Shown here piece by piece: positions 1-7,686 of a stretch of DNA of 38,652 nt. A model generated the notes under the pieces. The model was not told the DNA's origin, did no database searches, and saw nothing but the letters and a program-made list of their open reading frames with translations. Origin of the DNA: an uncultured Eubacterium sp. GTDB lineage: Bacteria; Bacillota; Clostridia; Lachnospirales; Lachnospiraceae. The position numbers and the translations under genes were made by a program. Location: the NCBI GenBank assembly GCA_910586225.1, contig CAJUIL010000037.1, forward strand, positions 1 through 38,652, given 5' to 3'. Numbering within the stretch: the first letter of the stretch is position 1; every line of letters begins with the position of its first letter.

Positions 1-2
1 TG

Positions 3-161
3 CGTAAGAAAATTTTGTTATTGGTAACTTACACACTTTATTTTACACTCTCGAATTATATTACTTCTTTCTATAGTGAACACGATACTTCGGCGAAATC
101 TGGAACATCTGCATATTCGAATGCTCAAAATTTATTGGATAAGCTGACAGATCTGCTTTGA
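3..161 (+). CDS. C-terminal part of a small exported or membrane-anchored protein (5' end outside window)
   Basis: An open frame enters from the left edge and stops at TGA 159-161, giving 52 visible residues. It begins RKKILLLVTYTLYFTL, which looks like a positively charged start followed by a hydrophobic segment, so the true start may lie only a codon or two outside the window. The rest is hydrophilic and rich in Ser, Ala and Asp. I do not recognise a family. It could be a short secreted peptide or lipoprotein, or a chance frame; the good signal-like N-terminus is the only positive sign. Confidence 0.35.
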   Translation, partial: RKKILLLVTYTLYFTLSNYITSFYSEHDTSAKSGTSAYSNAQNLLDKLTDLL

Positions 162-524
162 TAGGTAAAATACCGTACTGTTTTGCTGGTCTGATGTCAC
201 GACACATATACTACAAAACCTCAGCGCAGCCACACCATTACGCTCCCGGTTTTCGCTATGTGTTCTTGTAAAATCATTCACAGTAAAGCAGTAAGGTATT
301 TCAAGTGGGTTAGATGGTCATCTTTTTCAATTAAATATCTGAATTTTAATATTTCTCCTTGCATTTCTGTAATCTGTCAGTTCAATACTTCTTGATGAAA
401 GTCAATTATTAATTACGAATGTAAGAAAATAAGTAAAGCTTTGGTCAAGATATGTCGAAATACAAAGAAGTGAAGTATCGGGGGACAGACTACAATCATT
501 TATTAGAAAGGGTGAGAAATATAG
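162..524. other. Intergenic region with no recognisable gene
   Basis: This is AT-rich sequence between the leftmost partial frame and the response regulator. No ORF with a convincing start and ribosome site is seen, and no LytTR-type box of the kind found at 2581 and 4678 is present, so the regulator and kinase genes are probably not under the same feedback. A TACAAT hexamer at 491-496 could be a -10 element, but no good -35 partner is visible. Confidence 0.4.
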
Positions 525-1250
525 ATGTTCAGAATTGCTATATGTGATGATGAAAGTATATTTACAGAAGAATTAAAAAGGCTGGTTTCCGATTACATGA
601 TGGAAAATGGTTTTGTATTTAGAATTGATACATATGGCTGTGGTGAATCACTGGTGGATTTAGGGATAGAGGTAGTGCGGTATACGGTCGTTTTTTTAGA
701 CATTAATATGGACAAGATAGATGGGATCAGGACGGCTGAGAAGATCAGGGAAGTAAGCAGGGATATTTTGATTGTGTTTGTGACGGCCTATGTGAACTAT
801 TCTCTGGAAGGGTATCGGTTAGATGCTGTAAGGTATTTGTTAAAAAGCAATGCAAATTTTCAAAGTACGGTGAATGAATGTATGGATGCCATTATGGATA
901 AACTGAATTATTCAGTGGCAAAAAAGAACTTTGATTTTATAGAGGGTACGAAGGAACTATCCTTAGACCGACTGTTGTATATAGAAAGTAATCTGCATAA
1001 ACTGATGTTTCACGTTATGGTGGATGATATGGTGATATATAGCATCTATGGGACTTTGAATACATTGGAACTGGAACTTGCAGAAAATGACTTCATAAGG
1101 ATACATCAGAGTTACCTTGTAAATAAAAAATATATAAAGAATGTGATTAGGTATAAAGTGGTATTGACAAACGGGGTTGAATTAGCCATACCAAAAGCAA
1201 GGTATCCAGACGTGAAGGAACAGTTTATATCATATCAGGGAGAAGTTTAA
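525..1250 (+). CDS. agrA: LytTR-family response regulator (AgrA-like)
   Basis: A 241-residue two-component response regulator. Residues 1-120 form a receiver domain with the acidic pair D8/D9 and the probable phospho-acceptor D59 in VVFLDINMDKIDG. Residues about 145-240 form a LytTR DNA-binding domain, with the typical RLLYIES and FIRIHQSYLVNKKYI segments. In agr systems the phosphorylated regulator binds pairs of direct repeats just upstream of a -35 element, and exactly such pairs occur at 2581 and 4681 in this window. A ribosome site AGGGTGAG precedes the ATG. The kinase gene starts at the next base after the stop, so the two are co-transcribed. The usual conserved receiver Lys-Pro is replaced by LLKSN. 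Confidence 0.9.
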   Translation: MFRIAICDDESIFTEELKRLVSDYMMENGFVFRIDTYGCGESLVDLGIEVVRYTVVFLDINMDKIDGIRTAEKIREVSRDILIVFVTAYVNYSLEGYRLDAVRYLLKSNANFQSTVNECMDAIMDKLNYSVAKKNFDFIEGTKELSLDRLLYIESNLHKLMFHVMVDDMVIYSIYGTLNTLELELAENDFIRIHQSYLVNKKYIKNVIRYKVVLTNGVELAIPKARYPDVKEQFISYQGEV

Positions 1251-2552
1251 ATGTCTGATTTAGTAGCAGAAATATGGATCATATTTTTTGAGGTGCTATG
1301 CTGTAAGATTTTTTGTGAAACATTCGGGAAATTGCGTGATAAAGGCTGGATGAACGGTGTGCAGTTAATCGTGCTGGAATGTGGTGTGTTTATAGCTGCA
1401 AGAGAGATGTCTGGATCATTTTTGGTAAAGCAGGTTGTGATGGTTTCACTGTTTGCGCTGTATATGTTTTGGCATATAAAAATCAGCATTAAGAAATCGT
1501 TTATCTTAGCCGTTCTGTATCAGGCAATGCTGCTTTCGATCGAATATTTGTCATATTCAATAAATATAGAATTATGCGCGGGAAGTGAAGTAATAGGAAA
1601 AAAGTATGATCTGGAAAATGTTCTGGTTATCCTGCTTGGAAAAGCAATCGTATTTTTTTGCATTCTTGTGATTAAAAAGCAATTAGGAGAGAAGAGTACT
1701 GAAATTCTGGCGGATGCGGAGTGGCTAAAGCTTTTGACATTTCCAGTATTTACAATTATTATCATCGCATCGATGCTGTCGTATTTTAAATATGTAGAAA
1801 CATCTGAGCAGACGATGCTGCTGTTTATAGGCGCATTTGGGCTGATCGGCATGAACATCGTAGTATTTTATTTGATCAATGATATTGTAGAGCGGGAAAC
1901 ACAGCTTTATGAAAGCAGGATCCTACAACTGCAAGTAAAAAGCCAGGCTGAGAAATATCAAGCAATATCAGAAAATTTTGAAAAGCAGAAGAAAAGGACT
2001 CATGAATACAAAAATCAGATGAAATGCATGGAGTCGTTGTTAGTGAAGAAACAATATGTAAAATTGGAGGAATATGTAAAAGGGATATGCGGCAGACTGG
2101 ACAAAGAATTGGACGCTATTGATACAAATCATATCATAGTCAATGCAATTTTGAATACAAAATATCGGGAGGCAGAAGAAAACGGAATTGTATTTGTGCT
2201 GCGGGTAAATGATCTGTCAGATCTGCGGATCAAGGATGAAGATATTGTTACAATATTATCTAACCTGTTGATCAATGCGGTTGAGGCTTGCAAAAAATGT
2301 GAGCGTAACAAAAGAATCTTGAAATTGAAGTTTGTCAAAGAGGATGGAATGATAAAAATAGGGGTTAGAAATACATATAGCAATCCGATTCTTTATGAGA
2401 ATGGAGAAATTAAATCTACAAAGCTGGTAAGAACAGAGGAACATGGAGTAGGGATCAAAAACATTATAGAGATTATCGAGAAGTACGATGGTTCCTATGT
2501 GATAAAAAATGAAAATCAGGAGTTTTACTTTTCAATGATCATTCCTGGTTGA
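1251..2552 (+). CDS. agrC: AgrC-like GHKL sensor histidine kinase
   Basis: A 433-residue membrane kinase of the HPK10/AgrC type. Residues about 5-215 are a chain of hydrophobic helices (roughly six segments), expected to be the receptor for the peptide signal. A cytoplasmic helix contains the phospho-acceptor H251 in the motif THEYKNQ, followed by an ATPase domain with the N-box LLINAVEACKK and the G-box EEHGVGIKNI near the C-terminus. It begins directly after the regulator stop codon, with GGAGAAG as ribosome site. Together with the upstream regulator and the downstream AgrB/AgrD pair it completes a peptide quorum-sensing circuit. The receptor part is divergent, as usual for agr specificity groups. 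Confidence 0.88.
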   Translation: MSDLVAEIWIIFFEVLCCKIFCETFGKLRDKGWMNGVQLIVLECGVFIAAREMSGSFLVKQVVMVSLFALYMFWHIKISIKKSFILAVLYQAMLLSIEYLSYSINIELCAGSEVIGKKYDLENVLVILLGKAIVFFCILVIKKQLGEKSTEILADAEWLKLLTFPVFTIIIIASMLSYFKYVETSEQTMLLFIGAFGLIGMNIVVFYLINDIVERETQLYESRILQLQVKSQAEKYQAISENFEKQKKRTHEYKNQMKCMESLLVKKQYVKLEEYVKGICGRLDKELDAIDTNHIIVNAILNTKYREAEENGIVFVLRVNDLSDLRIKDEDIVTILSNLLINAVEACKKCERNKRILKLKFVKEDGMIKIGVRNTYSNPILYENGEIKSTKLVRTEEHGVGIKNIIEIIEKYDGSYVIKNENQEFYFSMIIPG

Positions 2553-2580
2553 TAGGAAAGCATAGGAATTGTAAATTGTG

Positions 2581-2648
2581 CCGTTTTCTGCTTAAAAGTG
2601 TCCGTTTTCTGCAAAGCATATTGCTTTACGGATATTTTTCTTTATAAT
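2581..2648 (+). promoter_or_regulatory. Promoter of agrBD with paired LytTR/AgrA boxes
   Basis: Two direct copies of CCGTTTTCTGC lie at 2581-2591 and 2602-2612, 21 bases apart start to start, about two helical turns. Eight bases after the second copy come -35 TTGCTT (2621-2626), a 16-base spacer and -10 TATAAT (2643-2648). Paired repeats just upstream of a weak -35 are the classic layout of AgrA-type LytTR activation. A near-identical arrangement occurs at 4678-4746. Confidence 0.85.
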
Positions 2649-2669
2649 TAGTATAAAGGAGTGGCATAT

Positions 2670-3251
2670 ATGGTAGAACAGATGGTATTGAAAGTAGTGG
2701 ATCAGATGGAGGCAAAAAGCATCATTGAAAAAAACAACAGGGAATATTATGAGTATGTGCTGATAACGATGGCAGAGCACATCATCGCAGTAGGGACAAT
2801 GCTGATCATTAGTATGCTTTTTCAACAGTTTGCACCAACAGTTGTTTTTTTAGTGTTTTTTCTTTCACTGAGGAAGCGAACGGGTGGTTATCATGCAGAT
2901 AAATTTTGGCAATGTTATCTGATGACGATCATAACGTATATCGGCGTTATGCAGATTGCAAAAGTGCTTGCAGAAAAATACTATCTGATGTATTCCTTAT
3001 TACTTATCGCAGTACTTATTATCGAGGTGATTGGAACGGTGAACCATCCCAATATTGATCTTGCGGAGGATGAACTGCAGGAAATCAAAAAAGCAGCAAG
3101 GTTGCTTGTTTTGATCGAAGTAGGAATTATTGCCGTTTTGATTGCTTTGAGGCTCGACCGGCTATATGTAAGCTATATGTCGATCGCTATCATATTGTGT
3201 TCATCCTTGATGTGCTTAGCAAAAATTATAAAACAGGAGGTAAAAGCATAA
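2670..3251 (+). CDS. agrB: AgrB-like membrane peptidase processing the autoinducer precursor
   Basis: A 193-residue polytopic membrane protein of the AgrB family, which cleaves the C-terminal tail of AgrD, forms the thiolactone and takes part in export. The catalytic pair is visible as H75 in GGYHA and C82, seven residues apart, the same spacing as His77/Cys84 of the Staphylococcus enzyme. Several hydrophobic helices follow (about 88-190). I place the start at ATG 2670 because AAAGGAG lies eight bases upstream; a GTG at 2661 is inside that ribosome site. The stop codon overlaps the start of agrD by one base, so translation is coupled. Confidence 0.9.
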   Translation: MVEQMVLKVVDQMEAKSIIEKNNREYYEYVLITMAEHIIAVGTMLIISMLFQQFAPTVVFLVFFLSLRKRTGGYHADKFWQCYLMTIITYIGVMQIAKVLAEKYYLMYSLLLIAVLIIEVIGTVNHPNIDLAEDELQEIKKAARLLVLIEVGIIAVLIALRLDRLYVSYMSIAIILCSSLMCLAKIIKQEVKA

Positions 3252-3400
3252 TGAAAAGAACAGAAATACTTGCAAGCAAGGTGTTAAAGGTAGTGGAGAG
3301 AATTGCCCGCAATGAGGTAGAAAAATCCGTGCTTGGAAGAACAGCAGAATGTGCGGCGATTTATCATCAGCCAAAAAGACCAAAGAGAAGAGAGAATTAA
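3251..3400 (+). CDS. agrD: AgrD-like cyclic (thio)lactone autoinducer precursor
   Basis: A 49-residue precursor peptide. Residues 1-25 form an amphipathic, Lys/Arg-rich helix as in AgrD leaders. C34 starts the likely five-residue ring C-A-A-I-Y (34-38), and the conserved recognition tail HQPKRPKR follows from residue 39, resembling the HQPK-x-P tails common in clostridial AgrD peptides. The residues before the ring (TAE) would form the exocyclic tail, whose length cannot be read from sequence. The start overlaps the agrB stop by one base and has AGGAGG upstream. The mature signal is thus predicted to be a Cys-Tyr thiolactone pentapeptide ring, an inference from the family. Confidence 0.85.
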   Translation: MKRTEILASKVLKVVERIARNEVEKSVLGRTAECAAIYHQPKRPKRREN

Positions 3401-3458
3401 ATACAGATGTGCATCTTTTGATGGAAGCACAAAGAAAAATTTTGAAGCTGCTGCACTA

Positions 3459-3563
3459 GAGCGTGTCTTAAAAATCATTTCCGTGGTCCGCATTCTCGAT
3501 ATCATGCCCTATGGGGACAAACTGTGAAGCACATCGCACGGAAAGCATTTTTAAGACACGCTC
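3459..3563. mobile_element. 105-bp MITE-like element with inverted ends and TA flanks
   Basis: The ends are inverted copies of about 27 bases starting GAGCGTGTCTTAAAAAT and ending in TTTCCGTG; the right copy differs by two bases (GC for CA before TTTCCGTG). A TA dinucleotide flanks each end (3457-3458 and 3564-3565), as expected for target duplication by IS630/Tc1-mariner-type transposases. There is no coding capacity. It lies just downstream of agrD and may end or modify that transcript. Confidence 0.65.
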
Positions 3564-3611
3564 TAAGTAATTAGTGCGCAGTCCGTTTATTTGTGCAGCT
3601 TTCAGGGAATT

Positions 3612-4205
3612 TTATTTGATGATCTTTAACATAGCTGCAATATCCTCGGTTGCCATAGCTGCTTTTGACTTTTCGATCAAGATGTTTTTCCCTGTCATTA
3701 TGTAGGATGGCATTACTCTGATACCTTCATAATAGATCTCACGATTCCGCAATTTATAGGTGGAAACAGCAGGAATGATATTTTTCTTGGTTGATTTTTT
3801 CGTAATCATGTTAAAGGCTTTCTTTGCAACGTCACCCATAAGCATAATAACTTTTGTATTTGGGAATAAAGAAAGCTCTGATTCTAAATAAGGCAGGCTT
3901 TTTTCCAAGCTGCTTTTATCAACAGCGTATCCTGTTTTTGGGGTCTTTACGGCATTTGTGATATAGATACCTTTTTGTAATACATCTTGTATGGAAGTAA
4001 CCTGTGTTCCTGCTCCTTGCAAAAGAGGTATGGTTGTTTTCAGATAATCAGCGTCGGGGCTTCCATAAAAATCCTGTAAGGGATCGGAAGGGACTACTTC
4101 ATTGATCATGATTGCTTGGATCGTATGCGGATCAATCGTAATGTTATTGAGATAGATATCGTCTGCTATGCCTATTTTTGTTTCAAGTTCTTTTTTTATA
4201 TTCAT
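3612..4205 (-). CDS. Uracil-DNA-glycosylase-like protein
   Basis: A 197-residue protein with the overall plan of the uracil-DNA glycosylase superfamily, which removes damaged bases from DNA or occasionally has other hydrolase roles. Visible parts are the N-terminal SDPLQDFYGSPDADY region (substrate pocket), NAVKTPK at about 84-90, a central beta-strand and helix VIMLMGDVAKKAF at 119-131, and MPSYIMTGKN at 165-174 in the place of the usual His-Pro-Ser motif. The start is ATG 4205, preceded by AAGGAG; an in-frame ATG at 4307 lacks a ribosome site. The motif 3 change makes the exact substrate uncertain. Confidence 0.6.
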   Translation of the reverse strand: MNIKKELETKIGIADDIYLNNITIDPHTIQAIMINEVVPSDPLQDFYGSPDADYLKTTIPLLQGAGTQVTSIQDVLQKGIYITNAVKTPKTGYAVDKSSLEKSLPYLESELSLFPNTKVIMLMGDVAKKAFNMITKKSTKKNIIPAVSTYKLRNREIYYEGIRVMPSYIMTGKNILIEKSKAAMATEDIAAMLKIIK

Positions 4206-4328
4206 ATCTTTTTCTCCTTTTATGATGATCTTTTGCTGTTTTCTATTTTGATGCGGGCAAACGGATTTAGGTTGAATGATTGTTATTTTGTTTGCGAATG
4301 ACATCAATCATAACTTCCGCATAGCTTG

Positions 4329-4351
4329 ATTATATCATAATAATCATGATA
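4329..4351 (-). promoter_or_regulatory. Operator-like palindrome over a -10 element
   Basis: The interrupted palindrome TATCAT-N7-ATGATA (4333-4351) overlaps a minus-strand -10 TATAAT (4334-4329) upstream of the glycosylase-like gene. The arrangement resembles a repressor site, and its AT-rich form recalls Fur-type boxes, but no regulator is assigned. No convincing -35 is seen. Confidence 0.3.
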
Positions 4352-4677
4352 ACACTATGTCATAGTTATTTCCTTCTTTTATTAGTTAATAGAGCTGCGT
4401 AGACAGATCCAAGGAAAATATAAACGAGTGAATAGAAATGGCAAAAACATAAAGACGTCAAGGCTTTCGGGACAAGTGTAAAGGCGGCGAATATACATAT
4501 CGGCTTTAAATATAAATAGTGGCAGGGTTTTAGGAATTTTATTAAATATTTGCTGATAAGGCGGATTAGGAATGCATAGAAAAATAGTTCCCAACGGATA
4601 AGGCAAAGCTGAATATGTCTGTACTAAGTGGATAGAGCCGATAGAAAAAAGTTTTCTTGAATTGAACTTAGGTTTTT
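4352..4677. other. Non-coding spacer between divergent genes
   Basis: No gene with a plausible start and ribosome site is seen. A 126-codon minus-strand frame runs across it and into the LytTR boxes, but it has no ribosome site and low-complexity composition, so I treat it as chance. Confidence 0.4.
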
Positions 4678-4746
4678 GGACGTTTTCTGCAAAAACAGGA
4701 CGTTTTCTGCAAAGGCTATTGTATATATAAATTTGATTGCTATAAT
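4678..4746 (+). promoter_or_regulatory. Second promoter with paired LytTR/AgrA boxes
   Basis: Direct repeats GGACGTTTTCTGC at 4678-4690 and 4698-4710 (20 bases apart) are followed eight bases later by -35 TTGTAT (4719-4724), a 16-base spacer and -10 TATAAT (4741-4746). The core CGTTTTCTGC and all distances after the second box match the agrBD promoter at 2581-2648, so the downstream gene is very probably activated by the same regulator. Confidence 0.85.
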
Positions 4747-4782
4747 GGCTGTGTAAATACATTTAGAAGGGTGGAGTTTTAT

Positions 4783-6231
4783 ATGAGGAAAAATAAACTT
4801 AAGGCAACTGTAGTTGCAGCAACATTGGCATTGACAATGACATTTTCATTGGCTAATGGAGTTAATGCGAAAGCAGAAGAAATGACAAAGGATGCTTTGG
4901 CTGTAGCAGAAGATACTAATGTTGGAAATGAAATAGGGGACATTCAGTATCAGGAACCAGTAGAAATTTCGGAGTTGGAAGCAACGTCAGCTGATGATTT
5001 GTTCAAATTGTCAGACAGCGTTGTAGTAAATGAAAATGCAGTAGAGGATATGGTAGTTGCGCAGGCAGATACAACAGTCGTTGCAGGTTCAGTCAGTGAT
5101 TATCTGTCAGCAGAGGGCGAAGCAAAATTGTACAATATCAATCTGCCGGCAGGAGTTTATTTGCAGGCTCAATTAACAACTCCGGCTAATTCGGCACTGG
5201 ATTATGATTTGTATTTGTTGGATGCAGATGGGAACATTTTAACAGGTTCAGATTATTATACCTATGTCAATGGCACATCGGGTACATTACCAGAAGCAAT
5301 GGGTTACGTTACATCTGGGGATACAGCAACATATTATTTGTATGTATTGGCGTCAGTAGGCGGAAGTGTAAGTGAAGCATTTACACTGGATTATTCTGTT
5401 AGCACAGCCTGTGATTCTTATGAGAGTGATGAATCTGTAAGAGAAGCATTGGCATTTACATATGGAATAGGAGGAGCCTATATTGAGTCCAGAAATTTAA
5501 GTTCTCCGATTGATAACGATTGGTATAAAATTACAGTACCAAGCCAAAGAATTTATGATAAATTGAAAATAACGGCTATAACATCATCGGTGAATACCTG
5601 CTCTGTAGAAGTGTATCAGAATGTTGCGCCTAATGGTTATCAAATGAGAAGGGTTAGTAGCGGAAATGTTATACCTGTATCAACGGGAACTTACTATATC
5701 AGAGTTTCAAATGCAAAGACAGTGGAAAATTTTGACGATATGGATATTCAGAATTATAAGCTGTCTATTACTCCTATTTTGAAGGCCACGGACATTGTAA
5801 TAACCGATCTTAATGGTTCAGAGGGTATGAACAAGGCTGTTAATTATCCGGGATTTGGAGCCCATTTCAGAACAAAAGGTTCAGGAACATTAACGGTTTA
5901 TGGTGTATTAACAGCTAAAGATAGTTCAACAGGAATAACATATGCGGTACAGGGGCAACAGATCAATGGATTATATTATAGCCCTGCGTGGGAAAATAAC
6001 AATACTTCTGCAAACGCGACAAGACGAGGCACAGGAACAACAGATTCAAGCGGTAAATTTACGATAAATATTTCATTACCACCTGGAATTGGCGTAAATT
6101 CATATTACGCTTCTGCATCTACCCATTATTTTGATGTGTGTGGAGTGTCTGTATCGCTAAGTGAGGATAGCAACATAAGTGATTCACAAACTATTTTCCA
6201 TTTGGCATATACAATGTATCACCCGATTTAA
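4783..6231 (+). CDS. Secreted protein with two PPC-like beta domains, predicted agr target
   Basis: A 482-residue exported protein. Residues 1-32 form a signal peptide (RKNKLK, a hydrophobic core, and an Ala-rich cut region near NAKA). After an acidic linker, residues about 95-207 and 240-332 look like bacterial pre-peptidase C-terminal (PPC) beta-sandwich domains, with patterns such as LPAGVYLQAQL, DYDLYLLDADGN and YYLYVLAS. Residues about 335-482 form another beta-rich module without a clear family. No protease motif and no LPXTG anchor are visible. The start is ATG 4783, with GGGTGGAG upstream; an in-frame GTG at 4771 lies inside that site. Its promoter carries the same boxes as agrBD, so expression should follow cell density. 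The function is unknown; adhesion or colonisation is a guess. Confidence 0.75.
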   Translation: MRKNKLKATVVAATLALTMTFSLANGVNAKAEEMTKDALAVAEDTNVGNEIGDIQYQEPVEISELEATSADDLFKLSDSVVVNENAVEDMVVAQADTTVVAGSVSDYLSAEGEAKLYNINLPAGVYLQAQLTTPANSALDYDLYLLDADGNILTGSDYYTYVNGTSGTLPEAMGYVTSGDTATYYLYVLASVGGSVSEAFTLDYSVSTACDSYESDESVREALAFTYGIGGAYIESRNLSSPIDNDWYKITVPSQRIYDKLKITAITSSVNTCSVEVYQNVAPNGYQMRRVSSGNVIPVSTGTYYIRVSNAKTVENFDDMDIQNYKLSITPILKATDIVITDLNGSEGMNKAVNYPGFGAHFRTKGSGTLTVYGVLTAKDSSTGITYAVQGQQINGLYYSPAWENNNTSANATRRGTGTTDSSGKFTINISLPPGIGVNSYYASASTHYFDVCGVSVSLSEDSNISDSQTIFHLAYTMYHPI

Positions 6232-6262
6232 TGTTTATCTTTTTAGTATAGACTAAGAAAAG

Positions 6263-6297
6263 TAGGATGTCGCACTTTGATCAGGTGTGATATCCTA
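6263..6297 (+). terminator. Hairpin after the secreted protein gene
   Basis: TAGGATGTCGCAC (6263-6275) pairs with GTGTGATATCCTA (6285-6297), with two G-U pairs, leaving a 9-base loop. The U-tract is weak, so it may be a leaky terminator or a processing structure before the next gene. Confidence 0.5.
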
Positions 6298-6322
6298 TCA
6301 TGTATATTTAAGGAGGATCGAA

Positions 6323-7222
6323 ATGAAAATTGCTATTCAACACCAAAATTATCAGAAAAAAATTGCAGCATCACCTGGAAATGATAGACGACATGACATA
6401 GAAAAAATTGACATTTCCGGGAAAAAGGATGATGCGGTTACTTTGGAAATAAGTGTAGAGGGAAAAAAGGCAATGCACTTAAAAGATAAAAAAGACATTG
6501 AGCAGGACATTGTTCATCTTGATAAGCGGGCAGGTTATTTGCCAGCATATTCAGGAATGTATGATGTTGATAAAGCGATATCGTCGTCTCTTGAAAATTG
6601 CAGCAAAGAAGAGCAGGAATTTGTATATGACATAATTCGTCAGAATTTTCTTATTGAAAATGGAAGCTCCATGACCGAGGAAGAACGCCAGGCTAATATA
6701 TCATTGGGAATGAAAAAAGCGGAATATGCCGTAAATGATTTTATAGCAGAAGATCATAAAAAATCCTTTTTAGATGCAATGGAATCGATTGCAAAGCTGG
6801 CAAGTGCCGGGAAAATGGACGAAAATGGAAACATGGATTATGGTGTAAAGAAAGGAAATTATTTAGGACATGGCAGTGGCCTGGTCGAAACGACAGACGT
6901 GCTTGACATGATGCGTACAATGGACGCCAGCGCATATAAGGAATATCAGAGAATCAACAAAGAAAGCAGCGATTCTGACAGACAGCTTAATACTTTAAAA
7001 TATGCAACAGATTGGTACATTCATTCAGTGGATAAAAATCCTCATATGGTAGAAGCGTACGAAGCCAAATCCGATGGATATGTGGAAAAGAATGTAAAAA
7101 ATAGGAAAATAGATACGACTTTTAAAGACTTGAATACAGAAAGCAGAGCAGCGTTTCTTGAAAGTCTGAAAGCGTTTCAATCGCAGAATCCTAAATTTTA
7201 TGTTACAATAAAAGCAAGGTAA
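6323..7222 (+). CDS. Conserved hypothetical cytoplasmic protein
   Basis: A 299-residue hydrophilic protein without a signal peptide or membrane segment. It is mainly predicted helical and charged (for example EEQEFVYDIIRQNF and MTEEERQANISLGMKKAEYAVNDF). I do not recognise a family. The start is ATG 6323, with a perfect AGGAGG seven bases upstream; the hairpin at 6263-6297 lies just before it, so it may be read from the agr-controlled promoter by read-through or from its own unseen promoter. A hairpin with a short T-run follows the stop. Confidence 0.7.
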   Translation: MKIAIQHQNYQKKIAASPGNDRRHDIEKIDISGKKDDAVTLEISVEGKKAMHLKDKKDIEQDIVHLDKRAGYLPAYSGMYDVDKAISSSLENCSKEEQEFVYDIIRQNFLIENGSSMTEEERQANISLGMKKAEYAVNDFIAEDHKKSFLDAMESIAKLASAGKMDENGNMDYGVKKGNYLGHGSGLVETTDVLDMMRTMDASAYKEYQRINKESSDSDRQLNTLKYATDWYIHSVDKNPHMVEAYEAKSDGYVEKNVKNRKIDTTFKDLNTESRAAFLESLKAFQSQNPKFYVTIKAR

Positions 7223-7223
7223 A

Positions 7224-7260
7224 TGTAACAGTGAAGGTGTCTGAGCTGTTACATATCTTT
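7224..7260 (+). terminator. Terminator-like hairpin after the hypothetical gene
   Basis: TGTAACAG (7224-7231) pairs with CTGTTACA (7246-7253), followed by TATCTTT. It starts immediately after the stop codon at 7222. Confidence 0.55.
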
Positions 7261-7282
7261 CAAAATTGAGGATGTTCAAAAC

Positions 7283-7399
7283 ATGACTATTTTGAAACCA
7301 TATTATGATTTTGAGTGCTATAGCCTTATTCAGCCGATCAATAAGCTATTGGAAAATAAAGAGGCTGCATGGATTCAGCACTCCGATATGGATGGATAA
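7283..7399 (+). CDS. Possible 38-residue small protein
   Basis: An ATG at 7283 with GAGGAT nine bases upstream opens a 38-codon frame that starts MTILKPYYDFECYSL and ends in TAA. The composition is protein-like (aromatic residues, then LLENKEAAWIQHSDMDG), but no family is recognised. It lies between two terminator-like hairpins. It may be a genuine small protein or the remnant of a larger gene. Confidence 0.35.
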   Translation: MTILKPYYDFECYSLIQPINKLLENKEAAWIQHSDMDG

Positions 7400-7498
7400 T
7401 CTCATAGAAGCCTGTTTTCAGCATTTGATTTTATGAGAGGTTCTTGTGTTCAAATTTTTCGTATTTCAAGATTTTGTATATGACACCTCTGTAGGTAT

Positions 7499-7556
7499 GG
7501 GTGTGTCGTATAATCTGTGAAGGTTTACACAGTTTATGCGACACACCCAGTTTTTT
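7499..7556 (+). terminator. Strong rho-independent terminator
   Basis: GGGTGTGTCG pairs with CGACACACCC, extended by an inner ATCTGTG/CACAG stem, and is followed by a run of six T at 7551-7556. It separates the plus-strand genes on the left from the minus-strand secreted genes on the right. Confidence 0.8.
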
Positions 7557-7686
7557 CCTTAACATGATCAAGAATTAAATTCCCACACCGCTTCTCCTGC
7601 TTTATGTAATACAACACAATATCGTTTTATTCATACATTTACTCATGCGAATCTGGCAATATCCTATATCTTTTACAAGATTGCAG

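Noticed and set aside
4382..4762. 126-codon minus-strand frame
   Set aside because: It crosses the paired regulator boxes and promoter, has no ribosome site and no protein-like domain.
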